Shown here in pieces: positions 34,877 to 44,215 of a stretch of DNA of 64,000 bases. Below the pieces are notes generated by a model that was given only the letters and a program-made list of their open reading frames with translations, had not been told where the DNA came from and did no database searches. The number at the start of each line of letters is the position of its first letter. The stretch's first letter is position 1. Both the position numbers and the translations under genes were made by a program. The stretch is from contig CAYLLN010000006.1 of the NCBI GenBank assembly GCA_964384375.1, positions 62,001 through 126,000 of the forward strand, read 5' to 3'. This stretch comes from CAYLLN01 sp964384375. GTDB taxonomy: Bacteria; Planctomycetota; Planctomycetia; Pirellulales; Pirellulaceae.

Positions 34877-36076
34877 GTGTCTGCAAACATTCCGCTCGAT
34901 GAAAAATCGGCCGAGGCCCACCTGATGCGTTTTCTGGCCGTCGAAGGGGTGACCGGCGAGGAGAAGGCGATCGCTGCTGCCGTCGCCGACGAGTTGGTAA
35001 AGGTCGGCGTGCCGGCCTCCGCCATACGGTACGACACGGCACACGAGCGAATTCCGCTGCCGACGCAGTGCGGCAACCTGTATGCCGACCTGCCTGGCAC
35101 TCGCCCCGGTCCGCGGCTGCTTTTCTCAACGCATCTCGACACAGTACCGCTCTGTGCTGGTGCCAAGCCCAAGCGAGAGGGGAATCAGATCGTCGGCGAC
35201 GGCACCACGGCCCTCGGCGGCGACAACCGCACGGGGTGCGCGGTCCTCGTGTCGCTGGTCGAGACGCTCCTCAAGCACAAGCTGCCCCATCCGCCGATCA
35301 CGCTGCTGTTCACGGTCCGTGAGGAGAGTGGCCTGCACGGCGCTCGCGAACTCAAGGCGGCAGACCTCAAAGACGCAAAGATGTGCTTCAATGTCGATGG
35401 TCAGCTGGCGAATGTGCTCATCACCGGCGCGGTGGGCCAGGAGAATTGGGACGTCGAGATCAAAGGGAAAGCGTCCCACGCCGGTGTTGCGCCTGAAAAG
35501 GGAATCTCCGCAACCCTCGTCGGCGCGATCGGCCTGGCAGAGGCTCAAAAAGCTGGCTGGTTCGGCAAAGTGGTCAAATCGGACGGCAAAGGGACGAGCA
35601 ACATCGGTATCTTCGGCGGCAAGCCGGGCAAACCGGCGGGCGATGCGACGAACGTCGTCACCGACTACGTCCATCTCGTCGGCGAGGCTCGCAGCCCGGA
35701 AGAAAAGTTTGCTTCGGCCATCTGCCAGGGATACCGCGAGGCTTTCTCCAAGGCGCAGTCCCAGGTGAAGGACGACACCGGCGCAACTGCCGAGGTAAAG
35801 TTCACGAGCAAGCCATCGTACCCGCCGTTTAACGTTCCGGACGACGCCCCTGCCGTAAAGCACGCGAAGAAGGCGGTCGAATCGCTGGGCCTCAAGCCAA
35901 CCACGGTCTTCTCCAACGGCGGCCTCGACGCGAACTGGCTCGACCGCCACGGCGTGCCGACAGTGACCATCGGCGCGGGGCAGTACGAGATTCACACGAT
36001 CAAGGAATACGTGGACGTCCCCGAATTCCTGCAAGGGTGCCGATTGGCGGTGGCGCTGGCAACGCTGGACCAATAG
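34877..36076 (+). CDS. M20-family (PepT-like) metallopeptidase
   Basis: 399 residues. The di-zinc ligands are seen in STHLDTVP (His86, Asp88), GGDNRTG (Asp116), the catalytic VREESGLHGA (Glu149/Glu150) and HTIKEYVD near the C-terminus; the dimerisation domain lies at about 200-310. GTG 34877 is chosen because GAAAGGAAC lies 7-10 bases before it. It follows the AbgT gene by 36 bases. AbgA and AbgB, the hydrolase of p-aminobenzoyl-glutamate, belong to the wider M20 superfamily, so hydrolysis of an imported glutamyl conjugate or peptide fits the context. Confidence 0.82.
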   Translation: MSANIPLDEKSAEAHLMRFLAVEGVTGEEKAIAAAVADELVKVGVPASAIRYDTAHERIPLPTQCGNLYADLPGTRPGPRLLFSTHLDTVPLCAGAKPKREGNQIVGDGTTALGGDNRTGCAVLVSLVETLLKHKLPHPPITLLFTVREESGLHGARELKAADLKDAKMCFNVDGQLANVLITGAVGQENWDVEIKGKASHAGVAPEKGISATLVGAIGLAEAQKAGWFGKVVKSDGKGTSNIGIFGGKPGKPAGDATNVVTDYVHLVGEARSPEEKFASAICQGYREAFSKAQSQVKDDTGATAEVKFTSKPSYPPFNVPDDAPAVKHAKKAVESLGLKPTTVFSNGGLDANWLDRHGVPTVTIGAGQYEIHTIKEYVDVPEFLQGCRLAVALATLDQ

Positions 36077-36115
36077 TCCATTTTTTCTCCGTTCGCAACT
36101 AACTGGATTTGCATC

Positions 36116-37201
36116 ATGCTGACCCGAACCGACTTGACGAAGTATCAATCGCATCGTGAATACCCCTCCATATCGATCCTCGCACCGACGCACCGTTCCT
36201 CGCCTGCCAACAAGCAGGATCCGATCAAGGTGAAGAACCTCGTCAGCAAGGCGATCAAGCGGTTACAAGGGGAGTTTCCCAAACGCGAGGTGGCCGCGGT
36301 CGTGAAAAACTTGCAGATGCTCGTGCAAGACACCGATTGGCAACACACGCTCGACGGACTGGCTCTATTCGCCAGTAAAGATGTTGCCGCCTCGATTGAT
36401 CTCCCCTTCCGTGTCAAGCCGCGGGCGATGATCGACGAGACGTTCGCCACGCGCGATCTGGTCTATGCCTACAACCGGGCGGTTCCCTATCGCGTGCTGG
36501 TCCTCGGCCACACCGCCCGCTTGTTCGACGGCTGGACCACAGTGCTCGATGAACACCTGGCAAAACCGTTCCCACTCGCCCACAAGGGGCGCGGCGGAGC
36601 CACGAAGCTGCCCGGCGGCATTGGCGTCAATCGCTCGGCAATTCGCGACGAGGATATGCGGCAGTTCTACCGCTCGGCTGATGAAGCGGTCGCCGTGGTC
36701 CAGAAGGCTCACGCCCTGCCGCTCGTGGTCGTCGGCGTCGAGCGAAATCTGGCCTTCTTTCGCGAAGTGACGCGGCATGCCGGCGACATCATCGGCATGC
36801 TGGCTGGCAATCATGAGAAGACCTCGCCGCACGAACTGGGGAAGCTTGTCTGGCCGGTCTTTGAGCACGGAGCGATTGCCCGCCGGACCGAGGCCCTGGT
36901 GCAACTCGACAACGCTGTAAACGCCAATCGCTATGCCTCAGGCATCGCTCAAGTCTGGCGCGAGATCGTCGGCGGCAAAGTCCGTACGCTGCTGGTCGAG
37001 AAGGACTACAAGTACGCGGCCGATCTGGCCAACGACGGCGTGACGCTCGCCAAGTACACGGGCGAAGGGCCACAGGCGCTGGACGACATTGTCGATGAGT
37101 CGGTCGAACGGGTGCTCGCTCGCGGCGGTGAAGTCTTCTTCTATCAGTCGGGCGATCTGGGCGTCCACCAGAGAATCGCGGCTGTGCTGCACGGGACGTA
37201 G
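36116..37201 (+). CDS. baeRF (bacterial archaeo-eukaryotic release-factor-like) protein
   Basis: 361 residues. The N-terminal ISILAPTHRSSPANKQDPIKVKN and the C-terminal GGKVRTLLVEKDY and EVFFYQSGDL match the baeRF group of bacterial eRF1-like proteins. Their domains resemble the middle and end parts of eRF1; they are thought to act on the ribosome, perhaps in rescue or hibernation, but function is largely unproved. No GGQ motif is visible. It is the last plus-strand gene before the convergence point, 11 bases from the ThrE gene. Confidence 0.75.
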   Translation: MLTRTDLTKYQSHREYPSISILAPTHRSSPANKQDPIKVKNLVSKAIKRLQGEFPKREVAAVVKNLQMLVQDTDWQHTLDGLALFASKDVAASIDLPFRVKPRAMIDETFATRDLVYAYNRAVPYRVLVLGHTARLFDGWTTVLDEHLAKPFPLAHKGRGGATKLPGGIGVNRSAIRDEDMRQFYRSADEAVAVVQKAHALPLVVVGVERNLAFFREVTRHAGDIIGMLAGNHEKTSPHELGKLVWPVFEHGAIARRTEALVQLDNAVNANRYASGIAQVWREIVGGKVRTLLVEKDYKYAADLANDGVTLAKYTGEGPQALDDIVDESVERVLARGGEVFFYQSGDLGVHQRIAAVLHGT

Positions 37202-37212
37202 CTCGCGACGGC

Positions 37213-38520
37213 TTACTTCTTCTCGGGCGGGCGAAAATACCGCCCGACCCGACCTATCTGCAATTGCCACGCGCCGAGCCGCTCCGTGAGCAGCTTGTAG
37301 AGCGCCGCGCCCATGAGCGTTCCCAGGGCGATCGAGGTGAACACGAACAGGGCGGTCACCAGGCCATCCACGCCCGCCGCCCGATCGCTGATCATTGTCG
37401 TGACGCTCAAGAGGCCCAGCGCCCCCGGCACGAGCAGCCAAAAGCTCGGCAGGAACGTCACCATGGCCGGAGGCCCGCGGAATTTGAGGTGAATCAGATA
37501 CCCCAGCGGCGTCACCGCGAGCATGCCAAAGAAGCCGCTGCCGGCTTTGCCAAAGACCGGCGAGGCCGCCTGCTGCGAAGCAAACGCCACGAGCAGCACT
37601 AAGAGCATCCACGGGAGGGAATGCCGGGGGGCCGAGAAATGCACGAAGCACCCAACCCCAAAGACGACGACGCCAACCCACGGCGCGAGCGTCGCCCAGA
37701 GGAGCGTCATCCGCTGCGGTGAGGCATCGACCAGGTCTTCCGGCTGATAGCCGATGAGCACCGCGCCGGCGGCCAGACCGAGGGCGAGGAGCACCAACTG
37801 CACGAAACCCGCCACCAGCCGGCTGGCGCCGCTGACCATGTCGCCGTAGGCCAGCTCGACCATTCCGAGTGTCAGCATCGCCCCTGGCAAAAACGCGACG
37901 AGCGGCGGCACCAGGGCGTTCAGCGGTTCGACCGGCAGGCCGCGCTTGACCGCCAAAAACACCAGCGCCGCCACGATCGTCGCGGCAATCACCGGCAGTG
38001 GCACGGCGAGCACGGCACGGTCGCGGTTAAAGACCTTGAGCACGCCGACGACCGCGCCGAGGATCGCCGTGGCAATCAAATTCGGCAGGGCAGGCATCAA
38101 GATCAGCGCCACGCCAACCGTCAGGATGATATGCCCCACGACGACGCCAACGGCCCCGAACCGGGCGGGCTGCTTGAGAATCGCCGCAAGCTGCTTCTGC
38201 CCTTCAGCCGGAGTGACCTCTCCGCGCTGTGCCCGGTCGCGCAGCTCGTACACATCGGCCACCTGATCGAGCCGGAGCGACTGCGTCGGCCCCTCGGCGA
38301 ACGTCACCTGCTCGCGCTCGCCGTCGTGCAGGCTGATAAAGACGGCTGTGGGATATGCCACGACGCGCGAGCGGCGCATGCCATAGGCGGATGCCGCGCG
38401 GCGAAGGACCAGTTCGACGGTCGCCGTCTGTTCGCCACACGCGAGCAGCGCCTGCGCGAGGCGGAAGAGGAATTCGAGCAGTTCGCTCGCGTCCGTCGGC
38501 TTCTTCGCTTCCTCCGACAT
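37213..38520 (-). CDS. ThrE-type threonine/serine exporter
   Basis: 435 residues, with an N-terminal soluble part (about 10-105) containing ALLACGEQTATVELVLRRAA and about 10 helices afterwards. It appears to join the ThrE (DUF1212) and ThrE_2 (DUF3815) halves in one protein, as in Corynebacterium ThrE. It would export small hydroxylated amino acids. ATG 38520 was chosen; in-frame start further upstream runs into the AbgT gene. Last gene of the minus-strand set. Confidence 0.85.
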   Translation of the reverse strand: MSEEAKKPTDASELLEFLFRLAQALLACGEQTATVELVLRRAASAYGMRRSRVVAYPTAVFISLHDGEREQVTFAEGPTQSLRLDQVADVYELRDRAQRGEVTPAEGQKQLAAILKQPARFGAVGVVVGHIILTVGVALILMPALPNLIATAILGAVVGVLKVFNRDRAVLAVPLPVIAATIVAALVFLAVKRGLPVEPLNALVPPLVAFLPGAMLTLGMVELAYGDMVSGASRLVAGFVQLVLLALGLAAGAVLIGYQPEDLVDASPQRMTLLWATLAPWVGVVVFGVGCFVHFSAPRHSLPWMLLVLLVAFASQQAASPVFGKAGSGFFGMLAVTPLGYLIHLKFRGPPAMVTFLPSFWLLVPGALGLLSVTTMISDRAAGVDGLVTALFVFTSIALGTLMGAALYKLLTERLGAWQLQIGRVGRYFRPPEKK

Positions 38521-38540
38521 CGACCTGGTCTCCTCTGCAA

Positions 38541-40091
38541 CTAGCTTGGCCCAAATGGCAGCCCGAGCAGGAACCAGGCAAAGAAAATCGCGATCCACGC
38601 GAGGCTCGTCCAGAGCGTGTACGGCAGCATCAGGGCGACGATCGTTCCCACGCCCGCCGACTTGTCGTAGCGCTGGGCGAAGCCGACGACGAGGGCGAAA
38701 TGCGGCAAGAGCGGATTAATGACGTTCGGCGGCGAGTCGCTCACGCGGTACGCGGCCAGCACCACGTCCGGGTCGATCTCCAGTTTGAGAAACAGAGGCA
38801 CGAAGATCGGCGCCATGATCGCCCACTTCGGCAGGATGTTCGGGAGCGGAAAGCAAAGCAGCATCCCGACGAGGATGAACGCCAGGAGGAGCGTCACCGC
38901 ATTCAGATCGGCCTCCTTCAGCAGGTTGGCGAGCTGAATCGCCAGGATTGTGCCGATGTTGCTGTAGTTGAAATAGGCCACGAACTGGCTGATGACGAAA
39001 AACAGGAACAAGAGCGCCCCGAGGTCGGCGAACGTCTTTTCGATCGCGGCAATGCCGGCCTGGGCCGTGCTGATAGTCTTAGCCCCGATGCCGTAGCCGA
39101 CGCCGGCCGCCAGGAACACGAGCATGATGATCACGACGAGGCTGCTCATGAACGGCGAATTGCCGATCAGTTCGCCCGTCTCGGGGTTGCGGAGCGGCGC
39201 TCCCGGCGGCAGGGCAAGCAATAGCAGCACGACAAGCACTCCGACTGTCGCCGCCAGGGCGTACCACAGGCCGCGAGATTCGTCGCTCGAAAGGCCCTGA
39301 CTCGATTCGACCGGCACGTCGCCGGCGTATTTTCCCAGCCGCGGCTCGACGAGCCACTCGGTGACGAAGGTGCAAACGCCGATCAAGAGCAGGCTCGACG
39401 CGATGCCGAAATAGAAGTTGGCGGTAAGGTCGATCGTGGCGGCCGGATCGACCAGTTTCACCGCGTCGTTGGTCATTTCGGCGAGGATGCCGTCGATGGG
39501 CTTGACGAAGAAGTTAACGCCGAAGGCGGCAGCGACGCCGGCGAAGGCCGCGGCCAGCCCTCCATACGGATGCCGGCCGAGGCTGTGAAACGCAGCCGCA
39601 CCGAGCGGAATGAGCACGAGATACCCGGCATCGGACGCGACGCTCGACAGCACGCCCAGCGCGACAATGATAGCGGTCATCGCTTTCTTCGGGGCGACGA
39701 GCACGATCTTGCGGAGCAAAGCATCGATCAGGCCGCTCCGCTCGGCCAGCCCCACGCCGATCATCGCCACCAAAATGATTCCGACCGGACCGAAGTTGAT
39801 GAAATTCGGCACGACCGACGTGAAGATGAACCGGATGCCGTCGGCCGAGAGGAGGCTGCGGACGCGGGTTTCGACTTGCACGGTCTGGTGCGTCTGCATG
39901 TCGAGCTGCTCGTGGCGGACGCTGATTCCCGCCAGGCCCAACAGCCACGAGAGCGCAACGACGAGCAAGATCAGCCCGAAGAACAGTACCGCCGGGTGCG
40001 GCACCTTGTTCCCCAGTCGCTCGACGAGGTCGAGCATTCGCTGGGAGAACGTTTTCGCCCCGCTTCCCGCGTCCGCCTGCGGCACTCCCAT
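38541..40091 (-). CDS. AbgT-family transporter, second copy
   Basis: 516 residues, with the same motifs as the plus-strand copy: KVPHPAVLFFGLIL, SSVASDAGYLVLIP, GNSPFMSSLVVIIM and QRYDKSAGVGTIVALMLPY. About 11-13 membrane helices. It starts 3 bases after the glutaminase stop and ends 20 bases before the ThrE start, so the three genes are almost certainly one transcript. Whether it imports or exports is not known. Confidence 0.88.
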   Translation of the reverse strand: MGVPQADAGSGAKTFSQRMLDLVERLGNKVPHPAVLFFGLILLVVALSWLLGLAGISVRHEQLDMQTHQTVQVETRVRSLLSADGIRFIFTSVVPNFINFGPVGIILVAMIGVGLAERSGLIDALLRKIVLVAPKKAMTAIIVALGVLSSVASDAGYLVLIPLGAAAFHSLGRHPYGGLAAAFAGVAAAFGVNFFVKPIDGILAEMTNDAVKLVDPAATIDLTANFYFGIASSLLLIGVCTFVTEWLVEPRLGKYAGDVPVESSQGLSSDESRGLWYALAATVGVLVVLLLLALPPGAPLRNPETGELIGNSPFMSSLVVIIMLVFLAAGVGYGIGAKTISTAQAGIAAIEKTFADLGALLFLFFVISQFVAYFNYSNIGTILAIQLANLLKEADLNAVTLLLAFILVGMLLCFPLPNILPKWAIMAPIFVPLFLKLEIDPDVVLAAYRVSDSPPNVINPLLPHFALVVGFAQRYDKSAGVGTIVALMLPYTLWTSLAWIAIFFAWFLLGLPFGPS

Positions 40092-40094
40092 CGA

Positions 40095-41078
40095 CTAGCC
40101 TCCTGCCGGTTCGGAAACGAAGAGATCCAGGCCCAGTTCCTGCGAGAGGAACCGAGCGGCAAGCTGTCCGCGGACGCTATTCCCTGCCTTGTCGAGCGGC
40201 GGAGCGAACGTGCCAATCCCTCCCTTGCCAGGCGACACCGTGACGATCCCGCCCCCAATGCCGCTTTTGCCCGGCAGGCCGACCTCATAGAGCCAGTCGC
40301 CGGACGTTTCGTACATGCCGGCCGTCGTCATCGCCGCCAGGGCATAGTGGCAGACCGACCAGTCAATCACGCGCTCCTTTGTGACAGGGTTCACGCCACC
40401 ATCGGCAAGCGTGGCCCCCATCACTGCCAAATCGTGTGCCGAAACCTGCAGCGAGCACTGCCGCGTGTAAAGATCGACCGCCTCCGCTGGATCGAGATAG
40501 ATACGGCCAAACGCCTGTAAGAGGCGGGCAATGCTCTGATTCCGGTGGTTCGTTTCGCGTGCCGACTGGCAGACTTCATCGTTCATTGATAGCTTCCGGC
40601 CGGCAAACCTCGAAAGCCCCTCGTGAATGAAGTGCCATTTCTCCTCGCACGTCTGGCCAGGGACAAGGCTTGTCGTGGCAATGGCACCCGAATTGACCAT
40701 CGGGTTCGTCGGCCCGCCGAAACGCTCGATTCCTTCGAGCGAGTTGAATGCCAGCCCCGTCGCATTGGCCCCGATCCGATCGCGCAGCACTTCGGGGCCG
40801 AGCACCTCGCACACCAGAGCGAAGATGAACGGCTTGCTGACGCTCATGATGGCGAATTCGTCCTGGGCATCGCCGGCACTGGTGACGTTGCCGCTCGTAT
40901 CGACGAGACAAACTCCGAACAGATCGCTCGGCACGCGGGCCAGCGCGGGATAGACCTGTGAGTTTTGGCCGCTGGCGACCGAACGAAACTGTTCGTGAGC
41001 CCGCGCGACAAGCCGGGCCACCTGCTCAGCCGGCGGGAGGCGGCCGGTCGAAACGAAGGGGGGCCGAGTCGGTCGCAT
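40095..41078 (-). CDS. glsA: Glutaminase (GlsA type)
   Basis: 327 residues. SVSK at 79-82 is the S-x-x-K catalytic pair of serine-dependent glutaminases, NPMVNSGAI and LPGKSGIGGGI are further family signatures, and the length is the usual 300-330. The enzyme converts glutamine to glutamate and ammonia in the cytosol. It lies between the RND pump (17-base gap) and the AbgT gene (3-base gap). Confidence 0.92.
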   Translation of the reverse strand: MRPTRPPFVSTGRLPPAEQVARLVARAHEQFRSVASGQNSQVYPALARVPSDLFGVCLVDTSGNVTSAGDAQDEFAIMSVSKPFIFALVCEVLGPEVLRDRIGANATGLAFNSLEGIERFGGPTNPMVNSGAIATTSLVPGQTCEEKWHFIHEGLSRFAGRKLSMNDEVCQSARETNHRNQSIARLLQAFGRIYLDPAEAVDLYTRQCSLQVSAHDLAVMGATLADGGVNPVTKERVIDWSVCHYALAAMTTAGMYETSGDWLYEVGLPGKSGIGGGIVTVSPGKGGIGTFAPPLDKAGNSVRGQLAARFLSQELGLDLFVSEPAGG

Positions 41079-41095
41079 GCGTCGTGCCTCCCGAT

Positions 41096-44000
41096 TCAGG
41101 ACTTGGCCGGCAGCGCTGCCGGCCTAGCGGGAGTCCCCTCGTGGACGTTGTAAAAGATCGCATACGCCACCGGCGTGACGAACAGACACAGGAACGTCGC
41201 AAAGGTCAACCCGAAGATGATCACCACCGCCAACCCCGAGAAAAACGGGTCGAGCAGCAGCGGAATCGAGCCGAGCACGGTCGTGAGGACGACCATGCAG
41301 ACCGGGCGCATCTTCGCCGTGCCGCCGTTCAGAATCGCCTGATGCGGCGGGACACCAGCTTCCACCTCTCCGACGATCTTGCTGAGCACGACGATCTGCA
41401 TCTTGATCAATTCGCCCCCCATGCTGAGCATGCCGAGCAGCGCCATGAAGCCGAACGGTTCGCGCAGGACGAGCAGGCCAAACGTCGCCCCGATGAGGGC
41501 CAGCGGCATGATGAGCCAGATGAGCAACGTCGAGCGAAACGAATTGAACAGGCAGACGACGATGAACATCATCAGGGCCAGCACATACGGCAGGGGCTCG
41601 GCCAAGGCTCCGCGTGCTCGAGCCGAATCCTCGTGTTCGCCGCCCCACTCCAGGCTGTAACCCTCCGGCAGCTCGATGGATTCGATGGCCGCACGGACGC
41701 GGCTACGCAATTGGCTGGGCAAACCCGCTCGCGGATCGGCATGAACCGTGATCGTGGGGATACGATCGCGGCGCATGACGACCGGATTTTCCCAGACCAT
41801 CTCGGTGCCAGAGGAAACCTGGTTGAAGGGAATCATCCGGCCGGCGACAGGACTCCAGATTTGCAGGCTGGGGATGCGGCCCACGTCTTGTCGCTCATCG
41901 AGCGGCGGGCGGGCCACGATCGGCAGGAGGCGGGTCTCTTGCGGAAAAACCCCCGTTGCAGCAGAGCCCGGTTCGCGGAAGAAGCCGACGACGCGCCCCT
42001 CAAAGCTTGTTTCCAGGGCGCGGGCCACTTCCACTCGCGTGATGCCGTTGCGGCGGGCTTGCAGTTCGAGCAGTTCCGGCCGGATGACCTGCACGGGCTC
42101 GCGCCAGTCGCTGCGGATGCACTTGGCCCCGCCATCTTCCGACAAGATCCGCAGCGCCTGGTCGGACAGCTCGCGCAGCTTCCCGGGGTCTGTGCCACGG
42201 AAGCGAGCCTGCACGCGTCCTCCTTCGCCCGGGCCGAGTAGAAACGGCTTAGCGACGGCGTTGGCATTGGGATAGTTCTGATCCAGATGCTGCTGGATCG
42301 ACGCAATCAGCCCACTGATCTGCCGCCAGTCATCGACATCGACGAGAAACTGCACGAAGGCCGGGTTCTCACGCTCCGGCGAATAAACCAGCATGAATCG
42401 CATGCCGCCGCTGCCGATGAACGACGTGACGTGCGTCACGTGGGCTTGGTCTTGCAAGTGCCGCTGGATTTCGCCGGCGAACGACTCCGTTTCGAGGATG
42501 TGCGTACCGGCCGGCAGATACACATCGACCATGAATTGAGGCCGTGTTGCCGGGGGGAAAAAGCTTTGCTTGACAACCGTAAATCCGTACAGCGACGCGA
42601 CAAACGCCAGTGCACACAACCCGACGACGGCCCAGCGGAACCGAAGTGCGAGCGTCAAAAACTGCCGATAGAGCCGGAAGGGAAGAGCGTCATAGGGATC
42701 GGTAGCGGCAGCGCTCGAGTTCTTGTCTTGCGGGTGAAAGAACAAATAGCTGAGGAGCGGCGTTACGGTGATCGAGGTGATCCAGCTCAACGTCAGAGCA
42801 ATCGCGATCACCCAGAACAGTGAGCGGCAGTATTCGCCCGTTCTGTCCTCCGAGAGACCAATGGCGGCGAACGCAATGCCGCCGATGGCCGTGGCCCCGA
42901 AGAGCGGCCACTGCGTTTGAGCGACGACATTGCGAACCACGTCCAGCTTGTTCTTGCCAGACTCGATATCGACCTTCACCCCTTCGATCACGATGATCGC
43001 GTTGTCGGTGAGCATGCAAAGGGCGATGATGAGCGCGCCGAGCGAGATTCGCTCCATGAGGATGTCGCCGTGCATGAACATCACGAAGAACGTCCCCATG
43101 ATCGTGATGAACAGGACGGCTCCGATGATGAGGCCGGTTCGCCACCCCATCGCGAGTAGGAGTACGACGACGACGATGCTCACTGCCTTGAGCAGGTTCT
43201 TCATGAACTCGTTCGTCGCTGCCGAGACCGCTTCGGGCTGGAAGTTGATCTCGCCGATCTCAATGCCCACCGGCTGGTTGCGTTTGATCTCGGCGAGCTT
43301 CTTGCGGACCTCGGCCCCCATCGTGACGACGTTGCCGCCGGGAGCCGTCGAGATGCCCAGGCCAATCGCCGGCTTGCCGTCGAAGCGGAGCAACCGGCGG
43401 GGAGGATCGCGATCACCTCGCTCGACTGTCGCCACGTCGCGCAGGAATAGCTGCCGACCGGAGCTGTCGGAGCCGATGACGAGGCCTAACATGTCGCTGG
43501 CGGAGCTAAATTCCCCGGTCGGATCGAGCGGCACATGCTGGTCGCCGACGCGGATGCGGCCGCCGTCGGCAGCGATGTTCCGGTCCTGCAGTTTGGCGTA
43601 AATCTGGTCCTCGCTGATGCCGAGCTGCGCGAGCCTGGGCCGTGAGATTTCCAGAAACACCACTTCTTGCTGCTCGGCAAACAGTTCGACGCTCTTCACG
43701 CCGGGAACCTGCAACAACTCGCGTCGGAGGAACTCGACGTAGCGCCGCAGTTCAGCCGAGGTGAAACCGTCCCCCGTGACGGCGAAGAAGATGCCGAACA
43801 CGTCACCGAAGTCGTCGATCACCATTGACTGGCCGCGGACAGCCGGCGGCAGTCGCGGCTGCACGTCGGCCACCTTGCGGCGAAGCTCGTCCCAGACTTG
43901 CGGAATGCGGTGTTTGTCGTACTGGTCCTTGATGTTGGCGATGACGATCGAGCGGCCGCGGGTCGATTCCGATTCGACGAAGTCGAGCTGGCCAAGCTGC

Positions 44001-44215
44001 TGCACAGCCGATTCGATCGGGTTGGTCACCTCCTGAGCGACCTCTTCGGCACTCGCTCCGGGATACGGCGTGACGATCAGCGCCTGCTTGATCGTGAACT
44101 CGGGGTCTTCCAAGCGGCCGATGTTCCGATACGACACCCAGCCGCCGATGACAGCCAGCGTCATGGCCACGAAGACGATCCGGTCGTACTTGACCGACAA
44201 GACTCCTGGGTTCAT
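41096..44215 (-). CDS. RND efflux transporter (AcrB-like inner-membrane pump)
   Basis: 1039 residues. One N-terminal helix, a large periplasmic domain, a cluster of helices around ISLGALIIALCMLTDNAIIVIEG (with the conserved membrane Asp in TDN), a second periplasmic domain and a final helix cluster: the usual 12-helix RND layout. It resembles the hydrophobe/amphiphile group more than the metal group, which usually has different membrane acidic residues. ATG 44215 overlaps the adaptor stop by one base. It should need an outer-membrane channel, which is not in the window. Confidence 0.92.
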   Translation of the reverse strand: MNPGVLSVKYDRIVFVAMTLAVIGGWVSYRNIGRLEDPEFTIKQALIVTPYPGASAEEVAQEVTNPIESAVQQLGQLDFVESESTRGRSIVIANIKDQYDKHRIPQVWDELRRKVADVQPRLPPAVRGQSMVIDDFGDVFGIFFAVTGDGFTSAELRRYVEFLRRELLQVPGVKSVELFAEQQEVVFLEISRPRLAQLGISEDQIYAKLQDRNIAADGGRIRVGDQHVPLDPTGEFSSASDMLGLVIGSDSSGRQLFLRDVATVERGDRDPPRRLLRFDGKPAIGLGISTAPGGNVVTMGAEVRKKLAEIKRNQPVGIEIGEINFQPEAVSAATNEFMKNLLKAVSIVVVVLLLAMGWRTGLIIGAVLFITIMGTFFVMFMHGDILMERISLGALIIALCMLTDNAIIVIEGVKVDIESGKNKLDVVRNVVAQTQWPLFGATAIGGIAFAAIGLSEDRTGEYCRSLFWVIAIALTLSWITSITVTPLLSYLFFHPQDKNSSAAATDPYDALPFRLYRQFLTLALRFRWAVVGLCALAFVASLYGFTVVKQSFFPPATRPQFMVDVYLPAGTHILETESFAGEIQRHLQDQAHVTHVTSFIGSGGMRFMLVYSPERENPAFVQFLVDVDDWRQISGLIASIQQHLDQNYPNANAVAKPFLLGPGEGGRVQARFRGTDPGKLRELSDQALRILSEDGGAKCIRSDWREPVQVIRPELLELQARRNGITRVEVARALETSFEGRVVGFFREPGSAATGVFPQETRLLPIVARPPLDERQDVGRIPSLQIWSPVAGRMIPFNQVSSGTEMVWENPVVMRRDRIPTITVHADPRAGLPSQLRSRVRAAIESIELPEGYSLEWGGEHEDSARARGALAEPLPYVLALMMFIVVCLFNSFRSTLLIWLIMPLALIGATFGLLVLREPFGFMALLGMLSMGGELIKMQIVVLSKIVGEVEAGVPPHQAILNGGTAKMRPVCMVVLTTVLGSIPLLLDPFFSGLAVVIIFGLTFATFLCLFVTPVAYAIFYNVHEGTPARPAALPAKS

